The notes under the pieces were generated by a model. It had not been told where the DNA came from, searched no databases, and saw only the letters and a list, made by a program, of their open reading frames with translations. Positions 36,948 to 46,628 of a stretch of 64,000 bases of DNA are shown here, piece after piece (within the stretch, counting starts at the first letter, position 1; each line of letters starts with the position of its first letter). The DNA is from Methylomicrobium sp. wino1 (GTDB taxonomy: Bacteria > Pseudomonadota > Gammaproteobacteria > Methylococcales > Methylomonadaceae), in the NCBI RefSeq assembly GCF_003932755.1, contig NZ_CP024202.1, positions 434,001 through 498,000 of the forward strand. Direction: 5' to 3'. The translations under genes were made by a program, and so were the position numbers.

Positions 36948-38312
36948 ATGTTATTTTCCGAACTCGGCCTAGCCGCCGAATTAGTCCGTGCTGTCTCAGA
37001 ACAAGGCTACAGCACACCAACGCCTGTTCAACGCCAAGCGATACCAGCAATTCTCAACGGTCGTGATGTTCTGGCCGGAGCCCAAACCGGAACCGGTAAA
37101 ACCGCGGGTTTCACATTACCCTTGCTGCACCTGCTGCACACCCAAAAACCCAAAAGTAATCGGCGTGCTGTAAGAGCACTGATCCTAACGCCTACGCGCG
37201 AACTCGCCGCTCAAGTCGCCGAAAGTGTCGATACTTACGGAAAATATTTACCGTTAAAATCGGCGGTAGTCTTCGGAGGCCTCAGCATCAACCCGCAAAT
37301 CGCTCAATTGCGTCGCGGCGTGGATATCCTAATCGCGACACCGGGCCGCCTTCTCGATCACATCGCGCAGAAAACCGTTGACTTATCGCAACTGGAAATA
37401 CTGGTACTCGACGAAGCCGACCGCATGCTCGACATGGGCTTCATTCGCGACATCCGAAAAATCCTAGCATTACTCCCGCCTAACGGTCACGACGGCCGAC
37501 AAAACCTGCTCTTTTCGGCAACGTTCTCCGATGAAATCCGTCAACTTGCCAATGGTCTGCTTCATAAACCTGAGCAAATCGAAGTCGCGCGTCGCAATAC
37601 GACCGTCGAAACAGTCGCTCAGACCGTTCATCCGGTCGACCGTAGCCGTAAACAAGAACTGTTATCCCATTTAATCGGTAGCCAAGACTGGCGCCAGGTC
37701 CTGGTATTTACACGCACCAAGCATGGCGCCAACAAACTCGCCGAAAAACTAGAACGCGACGGAATCGGTTCGGCCGCGATTCACGGCAACAAAAGCCAAG
37801 CCGCGCGGACAAAAGCATTAGCCGACTTCAAAAGCGGCGCGGTACGTGCCTTGGTAGCAACCGACATCGCGGCGCGCGGGTTGGATATCGATCAATTACC
37901 CCATGTCGTCAATTACGAACTTCCCAACATCCCGGAAGATTATGTCCACCGCATCGGACGTACCGGTCGAGCCGGCAATGCCGGAGAAGCTATATCGCTT
38001 GTCTGTATCGACGAACATAGTTTTCTGCGCGACATCGAAAGATTGATCAAACGCGAAATCAATAAGATCGAAATCGACGGCTTCCAACCAGACCCGACTA
38101 TCAAACCCGAACCGGTCTTTAAGCAACGCCAGCAACGTTCGCCGCGCTCCGGAAATGATGCCCGAGGTAACGGTCAACGCAACAACGGCAAGCCGAGCGA
38201 GCGCCAAGCTACGAAGCCCGCGCGTAGTAAACCGCGCCGCGGTAACGGAGCGAATTCCGGCTCGGGCCGGCCGCAACAAGGGCGCTCAGGGCAAAGGCGC
38301 CTCAGTGCTTAA
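36948..38312 (+). CDS. rhlE: DEAD-box ATP-dependent RNA helicase RhlE
   Basis: 454 residues. Motifs in order: Q-motif [26 protein letters not shown], Ia [77 protein letters not shown]. The C terminus (about 385-454) is a basic, Gly/Arg/Asn-rich tail that binds RNA. RhlE remodels ribosome precursors and helps RNA decay in the cold. Single gene with a repeat starting about 15 bases after its stop. Confidence 0.95.
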   Translation: MLFSELGLAAELVRAVSEQGYSTPTPVQRQAIPAILNGRDVLAGAQTGTGKTAGFTLPLLHLLHTQKPKSNRRAVRALILTPTRELAAQVAESVDTYGKYLPLKSAVVFGGLSINPQIAQLRRGVDILIATPGRLLDHIAQKTVDLSQLEILVLDEADRMLDMGFIRDIRKILALLPPNGHDGRQNLLFSATFSDEIRQLANGLLHKPEQIEVARRNTTVETVAQTVHPVDRSRKQELLSHLIGSQDWRQVLVFTRTKHGANKLAEKLERDGIGSAAIHGNKSQAARTKALADFKSGAVRALVATDIAARGLDIDQLPHVVNYELPNIPEDYVHRIGRTGRAGNAGEAISLVCIDEHSFLRDIERLIKREINKIEIDGFQPDPTIKPEPVFKQRQQRSPRSGNDARGNGQRNNGKPSERQATKPARSKPRRGNGANSGSGRPQQGRSGQRRLSA

Positions 38313-38325
38313 CGCCATTCGTTAA

Positions 38326-38498
38326 ACCTAAAAAGAGCAGTTGAGAGCCTCAAACTCCCGTTCGCCCTGAGCCTGTCGAAGGGTGAACGGGAGTTTGAGG
38401 CTTCACCAGGTCGGTGAAAGTGTTGTAGACCCTTCATGCTTCGACTTTACTCAGCACGAACGGTCTACAACACATGCCAACTGCTCTTTCTAGGTTAA
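38326..38498. repeat. 173-bp element with AACCTAAAAAGAGCAGTTG ends
   Basis: Left AACCTAAAAAGAGCAGTTG and right CAACTGCTCTTTCTAGGTT are inverted with one mismatch. Inside is a long hairpin (GCCTCAAACTCCCGTTC with its complement) and the block shared with 32187-32269. Confidence 0.75.
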
Positions 38499-38518
38499 AA
38501 CAATGGAGCGCCGCTTCT

Positions 38519-38845
38519 TATACCTTTCGCACTTCAAATTTCGGCAGTGCCAGAGGAGGCGCCTGGGTGTCCGGTCGATTTTCGCTCCTCGGCAATTGCT
38601 CCTGCATTGCCCTAATACACGCCATCCATGGCGCTCATAAAGGCTTTGCCTACATGGACGTTTTACCCAGCACCTAAATTCCATAGCCGATTGGCCATGG
38701 TTAATTGTCTTGGATAATTCATCCAGCACCTAAATAAGCCATGATTTTGAATTATTGCCAAAGACCTATGGAATTTAGGTGCTGGGTTCACGGTGTCCTT
38801 TAGCGGACACCCAGGCGCCGTATTTTGAGCTACGACGGGGTACTT
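38519..38845. repeat. Mosaic repeat, left arm of a long inverted pair
   Basis: Begins TATACCTTTCGCACTTC and ends near GAGCTACGACGGGG. Its core 38666-38786 is a doubled CCCAGCACCTAAATT palindrome. The same string of modules appears reverse-complemented at 41340-41635; the doubled palindrome is nearly identical in the two arms. Confidence 0.75.
38666..38786. repeat. Doubled CCCAGCACCTAAATT palindrome
   Basis: 121 bp beginning CCCAGCACCTAAATTCC and ending GGAATTTAGGTGCTGGG, with an internal CATCCAGCACCTAAATAAG start of a second unit. Single units are at 22421 and 26882. Confidence 0.75.
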
Positions 38846-39049
38846 GGATCATAGAGGCGCTCCCACAATCTGCCGAAGCTCGGCGCAGACAATTCAGATC
38901 CCAACACTCCGTCATATTTTTGGACAGGCAAACCCGATTCCGTCGAACTACAAAGTTGCAGAACATTGACGTTAACTGCTAAAAAGGATCTAGATTGATT
39001 CTTTACTCATTAGAGTCGCTTAACAAACAAGCCCAATAAGGAATAAACA

Positions 39050-39526
39050 ATGGCTGCAACAGATACTCCCAAAAACGAAAAAATTCCACTCTACAAACCT
39101 AGCCAACTCCCTCGCCGAAAAAAACGCTCGGCAAAAAAAGCAAAGGCGCAACGAATAATCAATAAATATACCTTGATCGCAAGCGGTATCGGCTTTATTC
39201 CCGGTCCCCTAGCCGGCCAAATCGCAGTCGGCGGTATATTGGCAAAACTAATGGACAACCTCTGCAAAATCTACGGTCTGTCATTTTCCGATCATCAAAT
39301 CAAAATCACCGTCACGGCGATACTCGGCGGAGCCCATTACGACTGGATTAGCCATTATCTAATCAAATACATCAAAGGCTACACCCCCATTTCCGCATCG
39401 ACCGGATCGCTGTTATTACGCCCGGCCGTTTCGGGCTTGCTCGTCTATTACATCGGCAAGCTTTTTCTGCTGCACCTGGAATCCGGCGCCTGGGTTAGAG
39501 TCAAGGAAAAAGGTTTTAATCCATAA
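39050..39526 (+). CDS. DUF697-like membrane protein
   Basis: 158 residues. A basic N terminus (LPRRKKRSAKKAKAQRIINK) leads into a YcjF/DUF697-like domain with hydrophobic segments: YTLIASGIGFIPGPLAGQIAVGGILAKLMDNLCKIYG and then SGLLVYYIGKLFLLHL. These domains often accompany GTPases in membrane stress or division functions. None is next to it. It stands alone between two long inverted repeat arms. Family assignment is by pattern and is moderately sure. Confidence 0.65.
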   Translation: MAATDTPKNEKIPLYKPSQLPRRKKRSAKKAKAQRIINKYTLIASGIGFIPGPLAGQIAVGGILAKLMDNLCKIYGLSFSDHQIKITVTAILGGAHYDWISHYLIKYIKGYTPISASTGSLLLRPAVSGLLVYYIGKLFLLHLESGAWVRVKEKGFNP

Positions 39527-39823
39527 AAAGGATATTGTCTGCGAAAACCACAAAAATCACTGACATATTCAATAATTTTGTCACCCGGGCCACTCATCCA
39601 AAATGTATCCCGTTGTTTTGCGCAAATCACAGCATCCTAAGCACACCTTTAACGCCGTAGGATGCGGATCGCGCACCTTTCCACGGTGCCGAACCGACGA
39701 GAGGTTGCGCCCCATACACATCAAGCTAAAAAACGACAAACCCACATCCGTTCTTTTCCAAGTTGCGAATTTCCCCCGAACGCCCTTATGATGACCGTGT
39801 TTAAAGTTAACCGGTCGATTCTC

Positions 39824-40253
39824 ATGACTCCGCTCAAAATACCTTACGGCCTTGCCGATTTTCAACGGCTCAGGCGCGAAGGCTTTTTCTATCAGGACCG
39901 CACCGACCGTATCGGGCAGCTCGAGGCCGCCGGACATCAATTGATTTTTTTACGCCCGCGCCGCTTAGGTAACAGCTTGTTGCTGAAGATACTGGAAAAT
40001 TATACAACGTCAACAAGGCCGATTCGTTCGGCGATTTGGCGGTCGGCCACAATCCGAGATTGCCGAACAACTCGCCGGCCTGTCAACGGTTACGGATCGA
40101 TTGGCCGAAGCCGAATCCCAGGCACGGGAGTATATGCACGACCTGCAGCAACGCTATCCTGAATCACAACTGCACGGTTTCGCCGTAGTTGGGATCGGCT
40201 TTGAGCGCTTGCTGTGGCGCAAAGTCGCGGCGACGCAAATCAGCAATCATTAA
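39824..40253 (+). pseudogene. Remnant of an AAA-ATPase-like/PD-(D/E)XK protein
   Basis: The first part (KIPYGLADFQRLRREGFFYQD) matches the N terminus of the large 'AAA-ATPase-like' family usually 500-600 residues long. Its P-loop RPRRLGNSLLL has asparagine where the family has lysine. After FGDLAVGHNP the frame breaks, and a second frame, from about 40060 to the TAA at 40253, gives LHGFAVVGIGFERLLWRK, which looks like the family's extreme C terminus. So some 400 residues are deleted. Not functional. Confidence 0.7.
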
Positions 40254-40409
40254 TTGACAGACGACAGTGATACCCTGTTTGTATCTCGTTCCAACGTTTT
40301 AGCCTTCGCCGTTATTCATAAACTTATAAAAAGTATTTTGTCCACGAAAATCACGAACATTTTCTATTGGTTATACCTTCCAAGTTGCTCACCCAATGAG
40401 TGATTCAAG

Positions 40410-40552
40410 GTAAGTATTCAGTCCCCCTCTTTGAAAAAGAGGGGCTAGGGGAGATTTTTTAAATAAATCCCCCTCAATCCCCCTTTTTCAAAGGGGGAGG
40501 CCAACAATACGCCTGGATTGCGGTAATTTGCCAACGGGGTCTGAATACTTAC
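40410..40552. mobile_element. 143-bp MITE with 17-bp inverted ends and 8-bp target duplication
   Basis: GTAAGTATTCAGTCCCC at the left and, reversed, GTAAGTATTCAGACCCC at the right. GATTCAAG directly flanks both sides (40402-40409 and 40553-40560). The inside holds CCCTCTTTGAAAAAGAGGG-type palindromes and no ORF. The 8-bp duplication points to a transposition event driven by a transposase elsewhere. Confidence 0.85.
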
Positions 40553-40640
40553 GATTCAAGATATTTATGTAACCGCATGATTACTTTGGTGATTTTCGCT
40601 GACTGACTACCGAATTTTAGATAACGGCTTAGCACGTATG

Positions 40641-40713
40641 CAGCGTAGCGGAATACGTGTATGCGTGGCTTCGACCTTCCCGGATTGCGCTAAGCTCCAT
40701 CCGGGCTACGCTG
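40641..40713. repeat. REP-like palindrome after the Smr gene
   Basis: CAGCGTAGC faces GCTACGCTG, with an inner CCCGGA/TCCGGG pair. It is of the kind widely scattered in proteobacterial genomes. With the MITE it fills most of the 482-base spacer 40254-40735. Confidence 0.55.
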
Positions 40714-40735
40714 CTTCATGGCTGAACTTGCGAAA

Positions 40736-41314
40736 CTACCTGCCTAAACGCGCGGCGTGGCGTTCGCGGTTTTCGCTTCGGCGCTGTTCGCTCTTGCGCA
40801 ACAGCACATAGACGGCCGCGACGCCGCCATGATGCTTCAGTGCGGTGTGGCTGGCTTGTACTTGTTCCATTTCAGGCAACCATTGCGCCAAATAACTTTT
40901 CAATGTGGCGTCGGTGTTTCGTCCTCGCCCGAAAACGAGCAAAACGCTACGAATGTTGCAGTCTTGGCATTCGTGCACGAATTGCAGTAATTCGTCCCGG
41001 GCTTCGGAAGGCGTTTTGCGGAACAGATTCAAGGTCGCTTCCAGCGGATATTTGCCGAGTCTAAGATTTTTATAGACGCCGTCTTGTATGCCATCGCGCT
41101 TGTAGGTAATCCAAGCATCGGCAGGCAGTGGATTTCTGAGCACCAGCGACAGTGGACCGTTGATATCTTCTTTCGAAAATTGCGCTTGTTGCCGGCGGTA
41201 TTGCTGACCGGGCGTTGCCGACTGAGCGGTTTTCACAATGGTTTTGACGGGGGTTTTCAGAGGAACCACATCGGCCATTTCCTGAAAAAAGAGATCGATT
41301 TCTTGCTCGGACAT
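40736..41314 (-). CDS. Smr-domain protein with altered catalytic motifs
   Basis: 192 residues from the ATG at 41314, preceded by AGGAGG; an ATG nine codons upstream lacks such a site. The Smr domain covers about 85-180: LRLGKYPLEATLNLFRKTP, then SEARDELLQFVHECQ, VLLVFGRGR, LKSYLAQWLPEM and HHGGVAAVYVLLRK. Family members have LDLH and HGxG where this has LNLF and FGRG. Smr domains nick or cleave DNA or mRNA; with both motifs changed this one may only bind nucleic acid. Located between the two inverted repeat arms. Confidence 0.82.
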   Translation of the reverse strand: MSEQEIDLFFQEMADVVPLKTPVKTIVKTAQSATPGQQYRRQQAQFSKEDINGPLSLVLRNPLPADAWITYKRDGIQDGVYKNLRLGKYPLEATLNLFRKTPSEARDELLQFVHECQDCNIRSVLLVFGRGRNTDATLKSYLAQWLPEMEQVQASHTALKHHGGVAAVYVLLRKSEQRRSENRERHAARLGR

Positions 41315-41339
41315 CGCAACCTCCTGAACGGTTATACTC

Positions 41340-41635
41340 ATCGTAGATGAAAATTCGGCCTCGGGGTGCCCGTTAAAGGACGCCGTAAACCCAGCACCTA
41401 AATCCAGCGCCTAAATTCCATAGGCCTTTGGCAATGATTCAAAATCATGGCTTATTTAGGTGCTGGATGAATTATCCAAGACAATTAACCATGGCCAATG
41501 GGCTATGGAATTTAGGTGCTGGGTAAATACGTCCATGTAGGCTCTATGCCAGCTCCATGCTGGCAAAGCCTTTATCGAGCATCCCGAGGCCTCCTCCGGC
41601 ACTGCCGAAATTTGAAGTGCGAAAGGTATAGATAA
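41340..41635. repeat. Mosaic repeat, right arm of the long inverted pair
   Basis: Reverse complement of the modules at 38519-38845: it ends with GAAGTGCGAAAGGTATA, and its core 41390-41523 is the doubled GCACCTAAAT palindrome. With short flanks it fills the spacer 41315-41707 between the Smr gene and lhr. Confidence 0.75.
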
Positions 41636-41707
41636 ATATCGACTGGGCACAGGCAAAAAAAGGCCTGAAGCCAAAGAGACACTTACTCTGAATTTTCGTT
41701 CTATCTT

Positions 41708-44700
41708 TTATTTTCGCAGTAAGGCTGTTTTATACTGCCATTCTTGCTCGGGTTCAACCGTCTCGACAAAAACCACGTCGTTTTTTTTCGACGACGCCAG
41801 CAATACGCCGTCTCGGTAAAGCAAACGATTGGCCGCCTGCGGTCCAACCCGGTCGCCACTACCAATAATACCGGTCAGGTTGAGCGGATCGACGGTACTA
41901 ATCGCTATCAATTCGCCGTTTTTCGCTTGTTTGCGGCTATCTCGGAGCATCGAGACCGCTTGCGGCAAAGCGAAGTGTTCGCCCGCCAGGCCTTGTACGA
42001 AACGGCCGCCGCGCACTTCGCCGCGCGCTTCTAGACGACGATAGACATAGAGCAAATCGCGCCAAGAAGGAATGCCTTCTTCGTTATCGAGTAATTTGCG
42101 GAATACCACGCCGTAGCGGTTCAATAAAACGCGCGCAATATGCTCGACCGGCTCGTAAGCATCTGCGCCGACTTGCACAGGCCGCAACAAAGACCACCTG
42201 CCGGCTGTCGCCAAGTTTTCGTGGGCGGGATAACGCCGACTGCGACGCTGCCGAATCGCGCTACTTTGAATCAAGGTTCGTAGGCCTTGAAAGCTGTCTG
42301 CGGTAATCAATCCTGCGGCGACCAATTCGCCAAGCGCCTCAAATAGTTGCGCATTCAACAAACCGGTTTCATCGCTGATTTCCTGAAAAAAACTGGCGCC
42401 CCAATTTTTCAAAACCGCGTAGACTTTCTGCGCGCCGCTCGATAGCTCGATCGCGCCATGATCCGGCAAGGGCGCATAGACGCGCCAAAAGGAAAGATGA
42501 GCTCTCGGAAGCAGCACGATCGATGTGCTTTTACCGGCCGGCCTCGGGGTTCTGGCGACACTTTTAAATTTCAGTCGCAGCCAAACGAAACGCCCGGTGC
42601 TGCAGCAAGTATCCAATTGCGATGCAAAATAGGGTTTCAAGCGTTTCGGCAGTACATCTCCTTCCCATGCGGCGGCAGGCAAATTGCAGCCTTCCAATTG
42701 CAGCAAGACTTTTTCCAAGGCGGCTTCGCCCTCTCGCGGTTCGTCCAGGCCGTGCCAGTGAAATAAAAAACGCATGAAGTCGGCTTGCGCGACCGGCTGT
42801 ATCTCATTGCGTAATTGTTTGAGTGTGTAGCGGTGAATCCGAGCCAACAGACCTCGCTCGCACCATTCGGACTGCGCGGTATCGGGACTGAACCGGCCTT
42901 GTATCGCAAAACCTTGCTGCTCCAATACGGCAAGCGTTTGTTCGACTCGTGCTTCCGGAAGGTTCAACGAAGCCGCCAAATTCCGGGACGTAACCGGGCC
43001 CAAACCTTCTAATCGGCTACGCAAGATGTTTTGCAACGCGGTATCCTCCGTCAATTGGGGATCGGCGTCCACGGCATCTATCGGCGGCTGCACCGCTATT
43101 CCGGGAAATAGCAACTGCAATTCATGTAAGCGTTCGGCGGCGGTTAGAATGCGGTTTCCGTTCGACAGCACCAGTAATGCCGCTCGTCCGGCCTGCTGCA
43201 GTTGCTCGAACAAAGTGTATTGTTCGCGCGTGCATTCTTTTTCATCGATAAAACTCAACACGACCATCGCATCATGCAATTCGTCGGCGGTGTTTGCTTC
43301 GGGCCAGGCTTCAAGCCGGACGCGCGCGATCGCGGCCGGATCGAGACTGCCGATTTCGGCGGCTTCTTCGGGGTTAGCAAAGCGGCGTTGTTGAATCGCC
43401 AAGGTCCTTCTTTCCTCGGCCGGCGCATCGTCCAAAAAGGCGTAAGGCCGGGCATTCAGAATTTCCTGAGCCATCGGCGACGGCGCGCTCAAATCCCTCG
43501 CTACAATCTTGATCCGCCCGCTTTCTATACCATCCAACAGCGCTTCGAGCCCGTCGATGTCCATCAATTCGTGCAGACAATCCCACAAGGCTTGATTGAC
43601 GAGGGGGTGATCCGGAATTTCGCGGTCTCCTGCGATGTTTTCGAAACAGGCCAATTGATCGGGAAAAATCACCGCGATCAAATCCTCGGCATTGTTGCGT
43701 TGAAATTGTGCAGGCACTCTTTTGCCGACCCGGTTACGCGGCACCGCGAATGCGGTATTGGTCACCCAGCGCCAACGGGTCGGAAACATCGGCGCGGCCA
43801 ACAAGGCCTGAACCAAGACTTCTTTTACGGTCGAAGCTTTCAAATAGCCGGCCGGTTCCACAAGCGGAAAACTGTGCGTCGGCCCGAGCGATAAAACGAT
43901 ATTGTCTTCGCTCGCGGCGGCTTGTAATTCGAAATTGAACTTGCGGCAGAAGCGTTTACGTAGCGCCAGCCCCCAAGCCCGGTTGATCCTCGATCCGTAA
44001 GGCGAATGAATTACGAAGTGCATGTCTTGCGTTTCGTCGAAGAAACGCTCGAATACAATCGTTTCGTGGGTCGGCAATACCGTCAAAGCAGCCTTCGCGG
44101 CCGCCAAATACTGTGCCAATTGCTCCGCTGCAGCGTGCGGCAAATCCAGCCCGAGTAAACAGCGGTAGACGGCACCTTGCCCTTCTTCCAGCAAGCGGTC
44201 GATCGTTTGAGATAATCTTGAGACCGCTTCGGATAACTCGTTACTGCGGCCCGGCGCTTCGCCGAACCAAAACGGAATATTCGGAGGCTGGCCGTGCGCG
44301 TCTTCAACATGAACCTTGCCCTGCTCGACCTTGAGCAATCGGTAGGAATTGTTGCCGAGTTGAAAAATATCGCCGGGGAGGCTTTCGAACGCAAAGTCTT
44401 CGTTGAGTGTTCCGACGAAAAGGCCTTCCGGCTGCAATATAACGTCGTAATCGAACAGATCCGGTATCGCCCCGCCGTTCAGCAACGCGGTCAAACGCGC
44501 GCCTTTGCGGGGCCGTAGCATGCCGTGTACGGCATCCCTGTGAAGATAGGCGCCCCGCCGGCCGCGCCGCGTATGAAATCCGTCGGCGAGCATTTTGACG
44601 ACGGCTTTGAATTCCGTTTCGGTCAATTCCCGGTACGGCCAGGCACTGCAAAAAGCCTGATACAGTTCGGTTTCGCGCCATTCACGGCAAGCGACTTCGG

Positions 44701-45949
44701 CGACGATTTGTTGGGCCAGCACATCCAAGGGATGCTTAGGGATCAGTATCGTATCGAGTAAATCCTGTCCGACCGCATAGAGTAACGCGCTGCATTCGAG
44801 CAAATCGTCCCGCGACAACGGAAACAATCGGCCTTTCGGCGTAGCCCCCAAACGGTGACCGGAACGGCCGACCCGCTGCAGAAACGCCGATATCGAATGC
44901 GGCGAGCCTAACTGGCAAACCAGATCGACATCGCCGATATCGATACCGAGTTCAAGTGAGGCGGTCGCGACCAGCGCTCTCAACCGGCCTTGTTTGAGAC
45001 GTTGCTCGGCATTCAGGCGATGCTCTTTCGCGAGACTGCCGTGATGCGAGGTGACCGCTTCTTCGCCGAGCCGCTCGGCTAGCGCGGCTGCCACGCGTTC
45101 CGCTTGGCGCCGCGTGTTGACGAAAATCAACGTGGTGCTATGTTCGGCGATCAATTGTTCGAGCCGGTCGTAGATTTCGGTCCACACTTCGCCGGCCATG
45201 ACTGCTTCGAGCGGTGAGCCGGTCACTTCGATTTGGAGATCGCGGCGACGGACATGGCCGGTATCGATAATCGTGCAAGGCTCGGCACGGTTGCCGATTA
45301 AATAATGGGCGATACCATCGAGGGGTTTTTGCGTTGCCGATAAACCGATGCGGACCGGTTCTGTTTCGGTCAACTGCGTCAACCTTTCCAGTGACAGCAT
45401 GAGATGTGCGCCGCGTTTGTTGCCAGCCAAGGCATGTATCTCATCGATGATGACGCTACGCACCGATTTCAGCATCTCGCGGCCCGATTCCGACGTCAGC
45501 AACAAATATAACGATTCCGGAGTCGTGACTAGGATATGAGGCGGATAACGCTTCATCGCCGCACGTTCGGCTTGCGGCGTATCGCCGGTGCGAACTTGCG
45601 CACGGATCACGATATCCGGCAAAGCCGCTTCGAGCAGTGCCATGCCGATACCGGTTAACGGTTCTTCCAGGTTTTTATGAATGTCGTTCGATAAGGCCTT
45701 GAGCGGCGATATATATAAAATTCGCGTTTCATCGGGTAACGGCGCCTCGATGCCTTGCTTGACCAGTTGATCGATCACGGCCAAAAAAGCGGCCAAGGTT
45801 TTACCAGCGCCTGTCGGCGCGGCGATTAACGTAGACACCCCGCTTTGAATCGCAGGCCAAGCCTGAGCCTGGACGTCCGACGGCTGTCCGAAGCGCTCGA
45901 TAAACCAGTCGGCTACGACTGGATGAAATGCAGAAAAAGAGTCGGTCAC
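41708..45949 (-). CDS. lhr: Large ATP-dependent helicase Lhr
   Basis: 1413 residues, the long bacterial form. RecA1 has IAAPTGAGKTLAAFLAV (motif I), YISPLKALSNDIHKNLE, and DEIHALAGNKRGAHLMLSLERL (motif II DEIH). RecA2 has FVNTRRQAERVAAALAERLG, ATASLELGIDIGDVDLV and FLQRVGRSGHR. A winged-helix/Lhr-core part follows, then a C-terminal half of about 500 residues typical of Lhr-long. Lhr unwinds DNA and RNA:DNA hybrids in repair. In other bacteria Lhr often pairs with a metallo-phosphoesterase and ligase; these are not adjacent. G+C is clearly higher than in the surrounding spacers. Confidence 0.96.
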   Translation of the reverse strand: MTDSFSAFHPVVADWFIERFGQPSDVQAQAWPAIQSGVSTLIAAPTGAGKTLAAFLAVIDQLVKQGIEAPLPDETRILYISPLKALSNDIHKNLEEPLTGIGMALLEAALPDIVIRAQVRTGDTPQAERAAMKRYPPHILVTTPESLYLLLTSESGREMLKSVRSVIIDEIHALAGNKRGAHLMLSLERLTQLTETEPVRIGLSATQKPLDGIAHYLIGNRAEPCTIIDTGHVRRRDLQIEVTGSPLEAVMAGEVWTEIYDRLEQLIAEHSTTLIFVNTRRQAERVAAALAERLGEEAVTSHHGSLAKEHRLNAEQRLKQGRLRALVATASLELGIDIGDVDLVCQLGSPHSISAFLQRVGRSGHRLGATPKGRLFPLSRDDLLECSALLYAVGQDLLDTILIPKHPLDVLAQQIVAEVACREWRETELYQAFCSAWPYRELTETEFKAVVKMLADGFHTRRGRRGAYLHRDAVHGMLRPRKGARLTALLNGGAIPDLFDYDVILQPEGLFVGTLNEDFAFESLPGDIFQLGNNSYRLLKVEQGKVHVEDAHGQPPNIPFWFGEAPGRSNELSEAVSRLSQTIDRLLEEGQGAVYRCLLGLDLPHAAAEQLAQYLAAAKAALTVLPTHETIVFERFFDETQDMHFVIHSPYGSRINRAWGLALRKRFCRKFNFELQAAASEDNIVLSLGPTHSFPLVEPAGYLKASTVKEVLVQALLAAPMFPTRWRWVTNTAFAVPRNRVGKRVPAQFQRNNAEDLIAVIFPDQLACFENIAGDREIPDHPLVNQALWDCLHELMDIDGLEALLDGIESGRIKIVARDLSAPSPMAQEILNARPYAFLDDAPAEERRTLAIQQRRFANPEEAAEIGSLDPAAIARVRLEAWPEANTADELHDAMVVLSFIDEKECTREQYTLFEQLQQAGRAALLVLSNGNRILTAAERLHELQLLFPGIAVQPPIDAVDADPQLTEDTALQNILRSRLEGLGPVTSRNLAASLNLPEARVEQTLAVLEQQGFAIQGRFSPDTAQSEWCERGLLARIHRYTLKQLRNEIQPVAQADFMRFLFHWHGLDEPREGEAALEKVLLQLEGCNLPAAAWEGDVLPKRLKPYFASQLDTCCSTGRFVWLRLKFKSVARTPRPAGKSTSIVLLPRAHLSFWRVYAPLPDHGAIELSSGAQKVYAVLKNWGASFFQEISDETGLLNAQLFEALGELVAAGLITADSFQGLRTLIQSSAIRQRRSRRYPAHENLATAGRWSLLRPVQVGADAYEPVEHIARVLLNRYGVVFRKLLDNEEGIPSWRDLLYVYRRLEARGEVRGGRFVQGLAGEHFALPQAVSMLRDSRKQAKNGELIAISTVDPLNLTGIIGSGDRVGPQAANRLLYRDGVLLASSKKNDVVFVETVEPEQEWQYKTALLRK

Positions 45950-46628
45950 TGATTTCTACTAGGGCTTAGCGAAGCATGCCCAGAAATAGATAGTTGCTCA
46001 TTTGAATTGACCGTATCCATAGATATATAGGTGTTTAGAAAGTTTTTACCAATCTTAGACATGCTAGAGTACGGTAATTCAAATTGTATCCGATTTACTT
46101 CCACATAGAACCTTTGCTAGTCAGATTTCGGTGCTGACGCACGGCCAAGCGCGTAACATAACCTGCTTCAAGGCTCATTGTTTCGAAGTTATTTGGCGCC
46201 GAATCCCAAGCAAAAAACAGTCAGCCGAACCGAAAAACTAGGGCATTTGCCGCATTTGCGTGAAATGCCACACCTTCTTCGCCCAATCGTTTGTAGTCAG
46301 CAAATGATCTAGAACAAACACTGTTGCAATCCTTCGCAAAGTGAAACCCTTTATTTACAATGCCTGTAGACAGGCAAACATCAATAATTATTACACGGCA
46401 GAGAGCGATAGTTAGACTAAACGCTAGACAAACCAATGTTACTCAGCAAAAGGCTTGCCAACGACTGCGACATATTGTCGCGCGGCAATATGACACATTT
46501 AAATAGTACTTTAGTACCAATACAATAACTGCGGCTCTTGAAATACGCTTCTTAACGCCTCAGCTTATTCAAGACACTCCTCAATGATGCGCCAACATTT
46601 TCGCATTCTTTATCTCACGGGGATTACC
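45950..46628. other. Gene-free spacer between lhr and the M41 protease gene
   Basis: 679 bases, rather AT-rich. I see no palindromic repeat, RNA gene or convincing ORF; a 71-codon antisense frame lacks protein-like composition. It should carry two divergent promoters. Confidence 0.4.

Noticed and set aside
38519-38845. Possible CRISPR array because of repeated GCACCTAAAT units
   Set aside because: The units are palindromes in alternating orientation without uniform spacers, and no cas gene is present.
46221-46436. 71-codon minus-strand ORF in the spacer after lhr
   Set aside because: No good start, no domain and random-looking composition.
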